Assembly: GCA_022711435.1 (NCBI GenBank)
Contig: JAKLFB010000005.1
Location: 124,001 to 188,000, forward strand
DNA: 64,000 bases
Origin: Verrucomicrobiota bacterium
Lineage (GTDB): Bacteria; Verrucomicrobiota; Verrucomicrobiia; Limisphaerales; UBA1319
Reading direction: 5' to 3'
A program made the translations under genes and the position numbers. Positions within the stretch are counted from its first letter, which is position 1; every line of letters starts with the position of its first letter. The notes under the pieces were generated by a model. The model was not told the origin of the DNA and did no database searches. It saw nothing but the letters and a program-made list of their open reading frames with translations. Positions 54,601 to 61,652 of this stretch are shown piece after piece.

Positions 54601-56038
54601 CATGGCCGGCGGACGCGAGGCGATCATCCGCGTCACCGCCGAGGATGGATTCCATTCGGGCGCGGACGACAGCGACCGGGTCTTCACGGTGGCGGGCAAG
54701 CCGCCGGTGGCGGCGATCGAGGCGCCCACTGCCGGCAGCCGATTCCTCGAGGGACAGCCCATCCCGCTGCGGGGCCACGGCTATGATCCCGAGGGCTTGC
54801 CCCTCACCTTCACCTGGGCGATCAATGGCCGCTACGCCGGCGGCCAGTCCATGGTGCTGTTGCCCGCGCGCTCGCCCGGCCAATACGCTGCCGAGCTCGC
54901 CGTGCGCGACACCGACGGCGAGCTCGCCACCGCGACCAGCTCTTTCACCGTGCTGGCCGACTCGGATCGCGACGGCATGAGCGACGAGTTCGAGCTGGCC
55001 CACGGGCTCGATCCCAGCCTGGCCGCCGACGCGATGGCGGACGACGACCGCGACGGCGTTGCCAGCTTCGATGAGTCCTGGCGCGGGCTCAACCCGCGCC
55101 ATCCCGACACCGACGGCGACGGGGCGCCCGATGGCGAGGAAATCCAGGCCGGCGCCAATCCGCTCGATCCGCTGAGCCGGCCCCCATGCCAGCCGCCGCC
55201 GGAGGACCTGGCCAGCTGGTGGCCGGCCGACCAGCATGCCCTCGACCTGATCGGCGAAAACCACGGCAGCACCGGAGCCGGCACGTCGTTCGCACCGGGC
55301 AAAGTGGCGGCGGCCTTCCAGTTCGATGGCCGCAGCGGCGTGGTGATCCCGCATCATCCGAGCCTGCTGCCGTCCGCGTTGACCATCGCTGTCTGGATCT
55401 ATCCCACAACCTACGACGCCAATCGGATCCTCGAAAAGGGCGGCTACCGCGTCACCGGCGGCTACGGGCTCGAGTTCAATCCGTTCGGCAACAGGCGGGT
55501 GCGGTTTGTGATCTGGAACACCGTCCCGGTGGTTGTCGACAGCGATGAGCCCATACCCATAAACAGTTGGACCCATGTGGCCGGCACGTTCGACGGCAGC
55601 ACGATGAAGCTGTACGTGAACGGCGTCGAGCAAGGCGGCTCCCAGCCGGCGTGGATGAGCGGCAACCTCGCACCGCTCTGCCTGGGACGCGCCTCGGCGG
55701 CCAACGACCTGCCTTTTCTGGGCGCGCTGGACGAAGTCATGCTGTTCCATCGCGCGCTGACCGCCGAGGAGATCGCCGCGATCGCGCAAGCAGGCAGCGC
55801 TGGCGCCTGCAAGCCCGGGTCCGGCCAGCGGCCCGCGCTGATCCTCGAGCGCGCCGGCGGCTCGCTCGAGATTTCCTGGCCGCTATGCCCCGGCTGGACC
55901 CTGGAGGAAACGCCGCGCCTGGACGCGCCGGCGCCCTGGGCACCGGTCGACAGCCCCTGCCAGGGGCGGCCGGGCCAGTTCTATCTTCCGATCCCAACCT
56001 CCGCCGAGACGCGTTTCTACCGCCTGCGCTGGCCGTGA
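51683..56038 (+). CDS. Large secreted metalloprotease-like protein with TSP3 repeats and LamG domain
   Basis: The 1451-residue exported protein has a signal peptide (SLLLAGCLGGVPADA), an N-terminal jelly-roll-like domain, an EF-hand-like loop (DDNHNGQIDADDL), and a zincin motif HELGH (His719, Glu720, His723) in QTMAHELGHNIAGLKD followed later by a Met-turn-like 'TDIMDAS'. The spacing does not give a standard metzincin third ligand. Ig/cadherin-like domains, thrombospondin type 3 calcium repeats ('DSDRDGMSDEFE', 'DTDGDGAPDGEE') and a LamG domain (about residues 1180-1380) follow, then a 'FYRLRWP' tail. The ATG at 51692 is an equal start. It is probably a surface or secreted peptidase. Confidence 0.8.
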   Translation: MFSMARSIPRSLLLAGCLGGVPADAATAPTWIRFDHLPDGTQVSSQFAEQGVRFINDYVPGQGYRACPQIAAYPQARSSPNVLVNTAFDPEVSSSSGVPLVIQFAQPVSGVGVQLGCVGDCGSVTGATVRLHGPSGVVTQRVVLPNPQFLTAVQLLDPGGCARVLTIDYGQSPAPEAIDDLAFQFSGAACQNFGAQVHITSHTNNQFVNSSAILLRGVATNSSGLVSHVTANGAPAQLTPRSAAGDGNVYYEWNCRLTLQPGANPVAAVAWDGSQTIGSQALLLHYGAPATVALTQFHLTQRGIMQNSACDADSPLVAGKFTIVRIQLDVRTALGEPSYVDAVELSLYRRIEGADHLVDTVWGTLHSPYVSSFQSPSQMAGIHFWIRGDQVDAAGDYALRFQPCLGLDPIGPPLAPPCASPVFSFEETRPIRLYILGAEAPVFSPLLGEQHVQDAFAQLSTVVRAYPIRDGWCEYWDPRNMGLKVTFGGPLLFCDGTAAMTSGSSYCQGTGYEWTFKDTHPSGIWRADHAQVVDLSRPTCQTNGLIGGRLASTNLFNLPPAGSFGVFRGGAHPGDERKYFVPFDDNHNGQIDADDLAHYIGEYWNGTQWSTDLAGYLPGQTFRQFQDQNSDNCFVDGEGESPVVRLWRHANTMLFGPLEDARKRFNDFAFAGDAAAYGSLWFPDRFHPQNGEFFMYGPGGSDGGVLSWARVRHDQTMAHELGHNIAGLKDLYWPWIPQSDRDVPAWQAYVFYRQVNAAGLTDIMDASTNPDDHFFKSVNYLAVFNKLRSGSSAKSAAGQAGLGQIGFRVWGLLQGDTLLSVASDTAWTDDFSEPDPESAWFLRLRDERAALLEHRFPVRALHQESRQPLDASDMLAFDAVVPLDPRAVWVELWRGRRLLWQLQRSANAPQVQVLAPNGGESFGSDEPMLIRWSAGDADGDRLRFSVSNSPGGGRWMVLATGLRGEALQWNTDRMAGGREAIIRVTAEDGFHSGADDSDRVFTVAGKPPVAAIEAPTAGSRFLEGQPIPLRGHGYDPEGLPLTFTWAINGRYAGGQSMVLLPARSPGQYAAELAVRDTDGELATATSSFTVLADSDRDGMSDEFELAHGLDPSLAADAMADDDRDGVASFDESWRGLNPRHPDTDGDGAPDGEEIQAGANPLDPLSRPPCQPPPEDLASWWPADQHALDLIGENHGSTGAGTSFAPGKVAAAFQFDGRSGVVIPHHPSLLPSALTIAVWIYPTTYDANRILEKGGYRVTGGYGLEFNPFGNRRVRFVIWNTVPVVVDSDEPIPINSWTHVAGTFDGSTMKLYVNGVEQGGSQPAWMSGNLAPLCLGRASAANDLPFLGALDEVMLFHRALTAEEIAAIAQAGSAGACKPGSGQRPALILERAGGSLEISWPLCPGWTLEETPRLDAPAPWAPVDSPCQGRPGQFYLPIPTSAETRFYRLRWP

Positions 56039-56057
56039 GCCAGATACCAGGCAAAGC

Positions 56058-56088
56058 CAATGGGGTCACATCTAAATATTTTACATTT
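56058..56088 (+). repeat. REP-like dispersed repeat, copy C
   Basis: Core ATGGGGTCACATCTAAATAT plus TTTACATTT. It is in inverted orientation to copy D 60 bp away, so 56058-56181 can fold as a long imperfect hairpin (a BIME-like pair). Confidence 0.8.
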
Positions 56089-56147
56089 CTCTTTCCTCCC
56101 TCCGCGCTCTTGTCCTCCCGGATGCCCCGTGGCGAACCCGAAAGAGT

Positions 56148-56181
56148 CCATTTGTCAATTATTTAGATGCGACCCCATTGC
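56148..56181 (-). repeat. REP-like dispersed repeat, copy D (inverted relative to C)
   Basis: On the - strand: CAATGGGGTCGCATCTAAAT followed by AATTGACAAATGG. With copy C it makes an inverted pair around a ~59 bp loop. Confidence 0.8.
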
Positions 56182-56213
56182 ATCCCTTCTCTGCGTCGTC
56201 TGCGGACAGGTGT

Positions 56214-57470
56214 TCAGAGGCAGAACCACGGCAGCGCCGTGATCTGATCGTGCAGACGCAACGGAGCCGAACAGCGGCACACGATGTAGCCGTGCTTGGC
56301 CCGTTTCGGGTGCTCTTCGAGGAAGGTCAGCAAGTGCCGCGCATCCTGGAGAGTTGGCTTCTCGCTCCACTTCACTTCAACGGGCGTGAGCGTGCCGCGA
56401 TGCTCGACGATGTAATCAACCTCCATCCCGTCGCGAGTTCGCAGGTAATGCAACCGGCTTTCGCCGAGGTATTGCACTCGCTTCCATAACTCGATCCCCA
56501 CCCATTGCTCGAAGAACTCGCCTGGATTGACCTGCACGATTTCCCGCGCCGCCCGCAGCCCCGCCGCCGCGTGTCGCACCCCCATGTCGAAGAACAGGAA
56601 CCTCGGCGTCGAAAGCAGGTTCTTGCGTTGGCTCCCCGAATACGCCGGCACGCGGAAGCCGATGAACATGTCCTCCAACAACTGGTAGTGCGATTTGACG
56701 GTCGGCTGGGAAAGCCCCGTCTCCTGGGCGATTCCAGCGTAGTTGAGGATTTGCCCCGACTCCGACGCGGCCAGTTCCAGGAACCGCACAAACGCGCCCC
56801 AGTCCTTCACCAGCGCTTCCCGGCGGATTTCCTCCTCCAAATGCACCAGTGTAAAGCCGGTGAGGATCCGCGCCCGATCCGTTTCTTCCGCAGCCACCAC
56901 ACCAGGCAACGCCCCGTAAGCCAGCCGCTCATCCAGACCCCAGACCGGAAAGGGATTCGTCGGCACCGCCCCCGGCGTCCATTCCAGCGGCAGGGGCGAG
57001 GTGGCGTAGTCAATCCGCTTCGGCTCGGGCGGGTGCTCGGCCATCGTCAACGGGTAAAGCCGATGGTAGAAGCAGCGGCCCGGAAGCAAGTTCGCTCCAG
57101 TTTTCCGCAGCTTCCGCGCCGAACTGCCGCACAGCACGAAACGCCAGCGCCTCTTGTCCTTGTCGTAGAGATGCTGCACCGCATCGAACACGGTGGGCAC
57201 CGCTTGCGCCTCGTCCACAAACACGAACCGCCCCTCCCGATCCGCAGGCAGGTCACGACACAGCTTCAGGAAATGCCCAGGGTCAGCCAGATGCCGCGAC
57301 CGTTGCTCCGGATTCGCCAAATCCACCCGCAGCGTCTCCGGTGGCAACAGTGCATTGAGCAGGGTCGTCTTGCCCGTCTGGCGCGCCCCGAAAATCAACT
57401 GGACGTAGGGGCGCCCCAGACTCGCCGTCAACTCCGCCGCATACCATCGATCAAACATGGGCTTCAGCAT
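56214..57470 (-). CDS. AAA family ATPase with DUF4143 domain
   Basis: This 418-residue protein is of the widespread AAA_14/DUF4143 type. It has Walker A GARQTGKTTLLNALL (about 28-42), Walker B 'RFVFVDEAQAVP', an arginine-like sensor 'VLCGSSARKLRK', a winged-helix middle part ('QETGLSQPTVKSHYQLLEDM') and a C-terminal nuclease-like fold ('EVDYIVEHRGTLTPVEVKWSEKP', like PD-(D/E)xK with Glu-Val-Lys). The function of the family is unknown; defence or addiction roles are often proposed. It lies between REP-like copies D and E and beside a decayed transposase, which suggests recent acquisition or relocation. Codon choice is less strictly GC3-biased than in its neighbours. Confidence 0.88.
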   Translation of the reverse strand: MLKPMFDRWYAAELTASLGRPYVQLIFGARQTGKTTLLNALLPPETLRVDLANPEQRSRHLADPGHFLKLCRDLPADREGRFVFVDEAQAVPTVFDAVQHLYDKDKRRWRFVLCGSSARKLRKTGANLLPGRCFYHRLYPLTMAEHPPEPKRIDYATSPLPLEWTPGAVPTNPFPVWGLDERLAYGALPGVVAAEETDRARILTGFTLVHLEEEIRREALVKDWGAFVRFLELAASESGQILNYAGIAQETGLSQPTVKSHYQLLEDMFIGFRVPAYSGSQRKNLLSTPRFLFFDMGVRHAAAGLRAAREIVQVNPGEFFEQWVGIELWKRVQYLGESRLHYLRTRDGMEVDYIVEHRGTLTPVEVKWSEKPTLQDARHLLTFLEEHPKRAKHGYIVCRCSAPLRLHDQITALPWFCL

Positions 57471-57548
57471 GCCATCATGGCCTAGAATTGCACTTTAGTT
57501 TTGCAGCAAATTTCTAAACCGCTGTTCAACAACGGTCTTTGTGTCATG

Positions 57549-57811
57549 ACTATTGACACTTGCGCTTCTGCACCAAGCAGTTGGAAACGTGGGTCCAGGT
57601 TCCCATCGCAAGACGCTGGGCGATCCACTTCAACGTCATCCTCGTGTCCGCGCGCAACGGGCTGGCGATCTCCACTTTCTTCGGGGCCCCTTTGCGCCGG
57701 CGGCCCAGCTCGGCTTCCGATCAGGCGGCAAATGGCGCCAGGATATTGGACGCGGAGTTTGCGTGGCACGGGGGCAGAGTGCGGAAAACCGCCGCTTGTT
57801 TCAAAAGTCAT
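57549..57811 (-). pseudogene. Remnant of a RAYT (REP-associated Y1) transposase, internally deleted
   Basis: The - strand reads RKLRVQYPGAICRLIG near 57700-57760, which matches the RAYT N-terminus (usual form: PLRIQYPGAVYHV). About 15 bases later, in another frame, it reads ELGRRRKGAPKKVEIASPLR, then DTRMTLKWIAQRLAMGTWTH and VSN, then a stop at 57549-57551. That matches the typical RAYT C-terminus. The whole catalytic middle, including the HUH motif and the Tyr, is missing, and the two ends are out of frame. The gene cannot be active. The REP-like copy E lies ~60 bp upstream, where the left end of the element would be. Confidence 0.8.
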
Positions 57812-57870
57812 GACCGACCCCTTGTCCGACCCCTTGTCTGCTCGATGCCTTGCCGCAAATCAGCCAGAAT

Positions 57871-57904
57871 CCATTTGTCAAATATTTAGATGTGACCCCA
57901 TTGC
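57871..57904 (-). repeat. REP-like dispersed repeat, copy E (next to the RAYT remnant)
   Basis: On the - strand: CAATGGGGTCACATCTAAAT followed by ATTTGACAAATGG. Same orientation as copy D. Together D and E bracket the DUF4143 gene and the RAYT remnant. Confidence 0.85.
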
Positions 57905-57912
57905 ATTCGCCG

Positions 57913-58557
57913 TTAATCCGGCAGCGCAATCCGGTTGGTGGGATCGCCCGTGTTCTTGAGCATATCGCGCAGCCGGGGCGTGGAGAACTGTTGGACGCTG
58001 CCGTCCGAAAGCCCGACGTTGCCCTGACCGATATGGATGGCTGCCGTCCAGCCGGCGGGGCTTTCCGGCGGGAGCATCAGGACGGAGCGGACGGGTGCGA
58101 GGTTGTTCGTGATGTTCCGGTCCCCGGCCAGCAGCATCTGCGGCCTGGTTTCGTCCGCATCCAGGCCGACGAAATAGCTCAGGTTGTGGTTGTGCAGCCC
58201 GGCGAATCCGGACGCCGGCGGCCGGGTGTCCGCCGGGCAGGCGAGGATCTTCGTCGAAGCCAGCTCGTTCGATAGCGCCTGGAAATGGCGGAACGCGTTG
58301 CCGCCATCCACCCATTCCATCGTTCCGCGGGTTGAATGGCCCATCGGATACTTGTCGCCGTGATCGACGGACCAGATCCGAAACGCCAGCCCGACCTGCT
58401 TCAGGTTGTTGACGCATTGAATGCGCTGGGCCTTGGCCTTGGCCCGGGCCAGCGAGGGCAACAGGATCGCCGCCAGTATCGCGATAATGGCAAGCAGCAC
58501 CAACAGGTCGATGAACGCGAAGGCGCTTGACCTTGAAGGACTCGATGTTCTTTTCAT
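57913..58557 (-). CDS. Pseudopilin-type secreted protein (variant prepilin motif)
   Basis: The 214-residue protein starts MKRTSSPSRSSAFAFIDLLV..., a prepilin-like N-terminus in which Ala replaces Gly at -1 and Asp replaces Glu at +5 (A|FAFID). It then has a hydrophobic helix (LVLLAIIAILAAILLPSLA), 'CVNNLKQVGLAFRIWSVDHGDKYPM' and 'VGLSDGSVQQFSTPRL', the DG-type pattern of PVC pseudopilins. The Asp at +5 could affect assembly or N-methylation. The start at 58557 is set by the basic n-region before the helix. It is divergent from the cyclase gene. Confidence 0.85.
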   Translation of the reverse strand: MKRTSSPSRSSAFAFIDLLVLLAIIAILAAILLPSLARAKAKAQRIQCVNNLKQVGLAFRIWSVDHGDKYPMGHSTRGTMEWVDGGNAFRHFQALSNELASTKILACPADTRPPASGFAGLHNHNLSYFVGLDADETRPQMLLAGDRNITNNLAPVRSVLMLPPESPAGWTAAIHIGQGNVGLSDGSVQQFSTPRLRDMLKNTGDPTNRIALPD

Positions 58558-58729
58558 GGCTGGCTTGAATGGAAGGCAACAAACCGCCCCTCCGATGCAG
58601 GAAACACGTCCACCGACTGCTCCGATAGCCGGTTTCATGCAGCAACAATACTCCATCCCTGAGCGAAATCCAGGCTGGCCCTCGAAAAAACGTTTGTGCG
58701 TCGCCAGCATCGATGTGACGTTCCCGCAT

Positions 58730-61111
58730 ATGAGCTTGGACGGCTCTTCTCCGACATCGGAGCCGGCGCCGCGGCACCTGGGCAGGCGGGTCAAGGAACT
58801 GGCCTGCACGTATCAGGTGGCCATGGCGATCCGGCGGCACGCTGATGTCGCGGAGCTACTTCGCGAGGTGACGGGCGTGGCGCCGGCCGGCTGGCAACAC
58901 CCCGAGGCGGCTTGTTGCCGGGTGCGCTGGCAGGAGCAGACCTTTGTGTCTCCCCATTTCCGCGAGACGCCGTGGCGGCAGGCCGCCGACCTGGTCATCG
59001 CAGGCCAACCCCAAGGCACAATCGAGGTGTTCTACTTGGAGGAGCGGCCCCCGGCCGACGAAGGGCCGTTCCTGAAAGAAGAGCGGGATCTGATTCAGGA
59101 TTTGGCGCTGGTATTGAGCGAGACGATCGAGCGCAGGCAGACCGAGCAGGCACTCCGCCACGCTCGGGCTTTTGCCGAAAACCTCATCCAGACGGCCAAT
59201 GTGATGATCATCCGGCTGGACACCCGCGGCAATATCCAGGTGTTGAACGAGGCCGCCGAGAAGATCACCGGCTATGCGCGCTCGGATCTGGAAGGCCGGA
59301 ATTGGTTCGAGGTGCTCGTGCCCAAAGACAGCTATCCCCACGTATGGGCCGAGTTTCATCGATTGGTGGCGGGCGGAATCCCGGGCACGTTCGAGAACCC
59401 CATCCTGACCAAGTCGGGGGAAGAGCGGTTCATTGCCTGGCGAAACAATGAGCTTCGAGAGCACGGACGCATCGTCGGCACGATCTCCTTCGGCGTCGAT
59501 GTGACGGAGCATCGGCGGATGGAGGATGCATTGCGGCAATCTCTCGCCGAGACGCGGCGGCGCCACTCGGAGGCCTCGGCGCTGCTGCAAGGCACCCGTT
59601 CCATCCTCCAGAACCACGAGTTCGCGCCGGCCGCGCGGTCGATCTTCGACGCCTGCAAGTCGCTGGTGGGCGCCAGCGCCGGCTTCCTCGCGTTGCGATC
59701 GGCCGATGGAGAGGACGGCGAACCCTTGTTCTTCGATCGCGGCGGATTGCCTCCGGAGATGGATCCGTTCTCGCCGATGTGGGTTCGCGGACTGTGCGCG
59801 GAAGCCTGCCGGACCTGTCGAGCTGTCCGCGAAAACCGGCCGGGGCGCCGCCATGAACCTGCCCTGCTGTCCCCTCGCCACACCGCCATTGAGAACGTGC
59901 TGATCGCGCCGCTCCTTCTGGAGGGGAAGGCGCTGGGTTGGCTTGGCCTGGCCAACAAGCCGGGCGATTTCACCGAGGAGGACGCGCGCCTGGCGTCGGC
60001 ATTCGCGGAGTTGACCACCCTCGCGTTCCACAACAGCCGGACCCTGCAGCGATTGCAGGCCAGCGAAGAGCGCTTCCGCTCCGTCGCCCAAAGCGCCGGA
60101 GATGGGATTGTGACATCGGACGCCCAGGGGAACATCGTTCTTTGGAACCATGCAGCGGAGGAGATCTTCGGCTATCGGGCGGAGGAAGTGGTCGGCCGAT
60201 CCATTTGCTGCATCGTGCCGGAGCCATTCCATGAGAGACACCGCCAGGCTTTCTTTCGAGCGATGTCTCCGGAAGCGCCGGATTTCGTTCGGCGGCGCAT
60301 CGAGGTGGTGGCGTGCCGCAAAGACCACAGCGAGGTTCCTGTCGAGCTGTCGCTGGCACGCTGGCGAAGCGGAGCCACCTGCTATTGCACGGCTGTGATT
60401 CGCAATGTCACGGAGCGCAAGGAGGCGGACCGAGCCATCGCAGCGGAACGAGCCCGGGTGGATCAGATCCTCAACGATCTGCTGCCGCCGCTCGTCGTCG
60501 ATCGGCTCAAGACCGAGCAACGGTTCGTTGCCGATGCTTTCGAGGAGATCTCCGTCCTGTTCGCCGATCTGGTGGGCTTCACCAAGTGGACCGCCTCCAT
60601 GAGGCCGGAACATGTGGTCGAGCTGCTCAATCGTGTCTTCACCGAATTCGACCGGTTGGCGCGCCGTCATGGGGTGCAAAAGATCAGCACCCAGGGGGAC
60701 GGCTACCTCGCCGTCGCGGGCGTGCCGGCCCACCGACCCGACCACGCCGATGCGGCAGCCGACCTGGCGCTCGAGATGTGCCAGGCGATCCGCCAGTTCA
60801 CCACCCCCCACGGCGAGCCGATCTCCATGCGCATCGGAATCCACACCGGCCCGGCCATGGCCGCCATCATCGGCCAGCACGCCTACCACTACGACGTCTG
60901 GGGCTCCACCGTGAACCTCGCCAGCCGGATGGAGTCCTCCGGCAAAGCCGGCTGCATTCAGGTCAGCCGGCAGACCTACGAGCGGCTCCGGAAACAGTTC
61001 CGTTTCGAGAAGCGCGGCTCCATTTGGGTCAAAGGCATCGGGCTGCAGAAAACCTACTGGCTGAAGGCACGAAGGCTCCGCAAGGAAACGGCTCTTCCAG
61101 GATCCTCATGA
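58730..61111 (+). CDS. Class III adenylate/guanylate cyclase with PAS-GAF-PAS sensory domains
   Basis: This 793-residue soluble sensor is predicted to make a cyclic nucleotide. An N-terminal uncharacterised ~150 residues is followed by a PAS domain ('NVMIIRLDTRGNIQVLNEAAEKITGYARSDLEG'), a GAF domain with Cys-rich loop ('LCAEACRTCRAVREN'), a second PAS domain ('GDGIVTSDAQGNIVLWNHAAEEIFGYRAEEV') and a class III cyclase domain. The latter has metal Asp residues in SVLFADLVGFTKW and STQGDGYLAV, Lys in VQKISTQGD, and 'YDVWGSTVNLASRMES' with Asp before Val; this Lys/Asp pair favours ATP as substrate. No transmembrane helix is seen. The start at 58730 avoids running into the divergent pseudopilin gene. 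Confidence 0.88.
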   Translation: MSLDGSSPTSEPAPRHLGRRVKELACTYQVAMAIRRHADVAELLREVTGVAPAGWQHPEAACCRVRWQEQTFVSPHFRETPWRQAADLVIAGQPQGTIEVFYLEERPPADEGPFLKEERDLIQDLALVLSETIERRQTEQALRHARAFAENLIQTANVMIIRLDTRGNIQVLNEAAEKITGYARSDLEGRNWFEVLVPKDSYPHVWAEFHRLVAGGIPGTFENPILTKSGEERFIAWRNNELREHGRIVGTISFGVDVTEHRRMEDALRQSLAETRRRHSEASALLQGTRSILQNHEFAPAARSIFDACKSLVGASAGFLALRSADGEDGEPLFFDRGGLPPEMDPFSPMWVRGLCAEACRTCRAVRENRPGRRHEPALLSPRHTAIENVLIAPLLLEGKALGWLGLANKPGDFTEEDARLASAFAELTTLAFHNSRTLQRLQASEERFRSVAQSAGDGIVTSDAQGNIVLWNHAAEEIFGYRAEEVVGRSICCIVPEPFHERHRQAFFRAMSPEAPDFVRRRIEVVACRKDHSEVPVELSLARWRSGATCYCTAVIRNVTERKEADRAIAAERARVDQILNDLLPPLVVDRLKTEQRFVADAFEEISVLFADLVGFTKWTASMRPEHVVELLNRVFTEFDRLARRHGVQKISTQGDGYLAVAGVPAHRPDHADAAADLALEMCQAIRQFTTPHGEPISMRIGIHTGPAMAAIIGQHAYHYDVWGSTVNLASRMESSGKAGCIQVSRQTYERLRKQFRFEKRGSIWVKGIGLQKTYWLKARRLRKETALPGSS

Positions 61112-61117
61112 TGAGAT

Positions 61118-61471
61118 TGGTGGAGGCGGCGGGAGTTGAACCCGCGTCCTGAGCAAATGAACCCGCCGCGACTACATGTTTAGTCAGGAGAGAGTATTCG
61201 GCCGCCGGTCACGTCCTGACCCGAACCCGGCCGCCCAGTCCCCGGTATAAGATTTTCGGCGCCGGCCGCCCTGGACCGCGGCAGGCCCCTACACCGGCTG
61301 CATGCGCCCACGGCCCTAGCCGGTGTCCGGCCGCGGACGTCACGGCACTTAGGCCGCGAGAGCTAATTCTTCGTTAGCAGTTTGTTTCGGTCCGATGATT
61401 AACGAGGCCCACGAACCATCCTCGACATGCCGCGGAGAGCGCTTTCACCCAGTCGAAACCAGTACGCCCCC
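61118..61471 (-). ncRNA. ssrA: Transfer-messenger RNA (tmRNA)
   Basis: The 5' end GGGGGCGTACTGGTTTCGAC pairs with the 3' end CGCCTCC-ACCA to form the 7 bp acceptor stem, and the T-arm is GCGGG-TTCAACT-CCCGC. The tag frame (61349-61378) reads ANEELALAA then TAA, ending in the usual ALAA degron. The length is ~354 nt, normal for one-piece tmRNA. It lies six bases beyond the cyclase stop, on the other strand, and six bases downstream of the tRNA-Leu gene. Confidence 0.97.
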
Positions 61472-61477
61472 ACGAAT

Positions 61478-61562
61478 TGGTGCGCCTAGCAGGACTTGAA
61501 CCTGCACGGGTTGCCCCACTACCACCTCAAAGTAGCGTGTCTGCCAATTCCACCATAGGCGC
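61478..61562 (-). tRNA. tRNA-Leu (anticodon GAG)
   Basis: This 85 nt class II tRNA has acceptor stem GCGCCTA/TAGGCGC, D-arm TGGTGGAATTGGCAGACACG, anticodon stem CTACT/GGTAG with loop TTGAGGT (anticodon GAG), a long variable arm, T-arm GCAGG-TTCAAGT-CCTGC and an encoded CCA. It reads CUC/CUU codons. Confidence 0.96.
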
Positions 61563-61652
61563 ACAACCCGACGTAAGTTGCACCACCTCGGGCCGGTCGC
61601 GCAAGTGTAATTTCGATGGATCCGCCCCCGGGACCCGTGGTAATCTGGCCGC

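Noticed and set aside
52406..55789. A 1127-codon - strand frame under the metalloprotease gene
   Set aside because: The + strand has recognisable HExxH, TSP3 and LamG domains; the antisense product is compositionally biased and matches nothing.
57501..57959. A + strand 152-codon frame in the repeat island
   Set aside because: It runs antisense through the RAYT remnant and into REP copy E, so it is not a gene.
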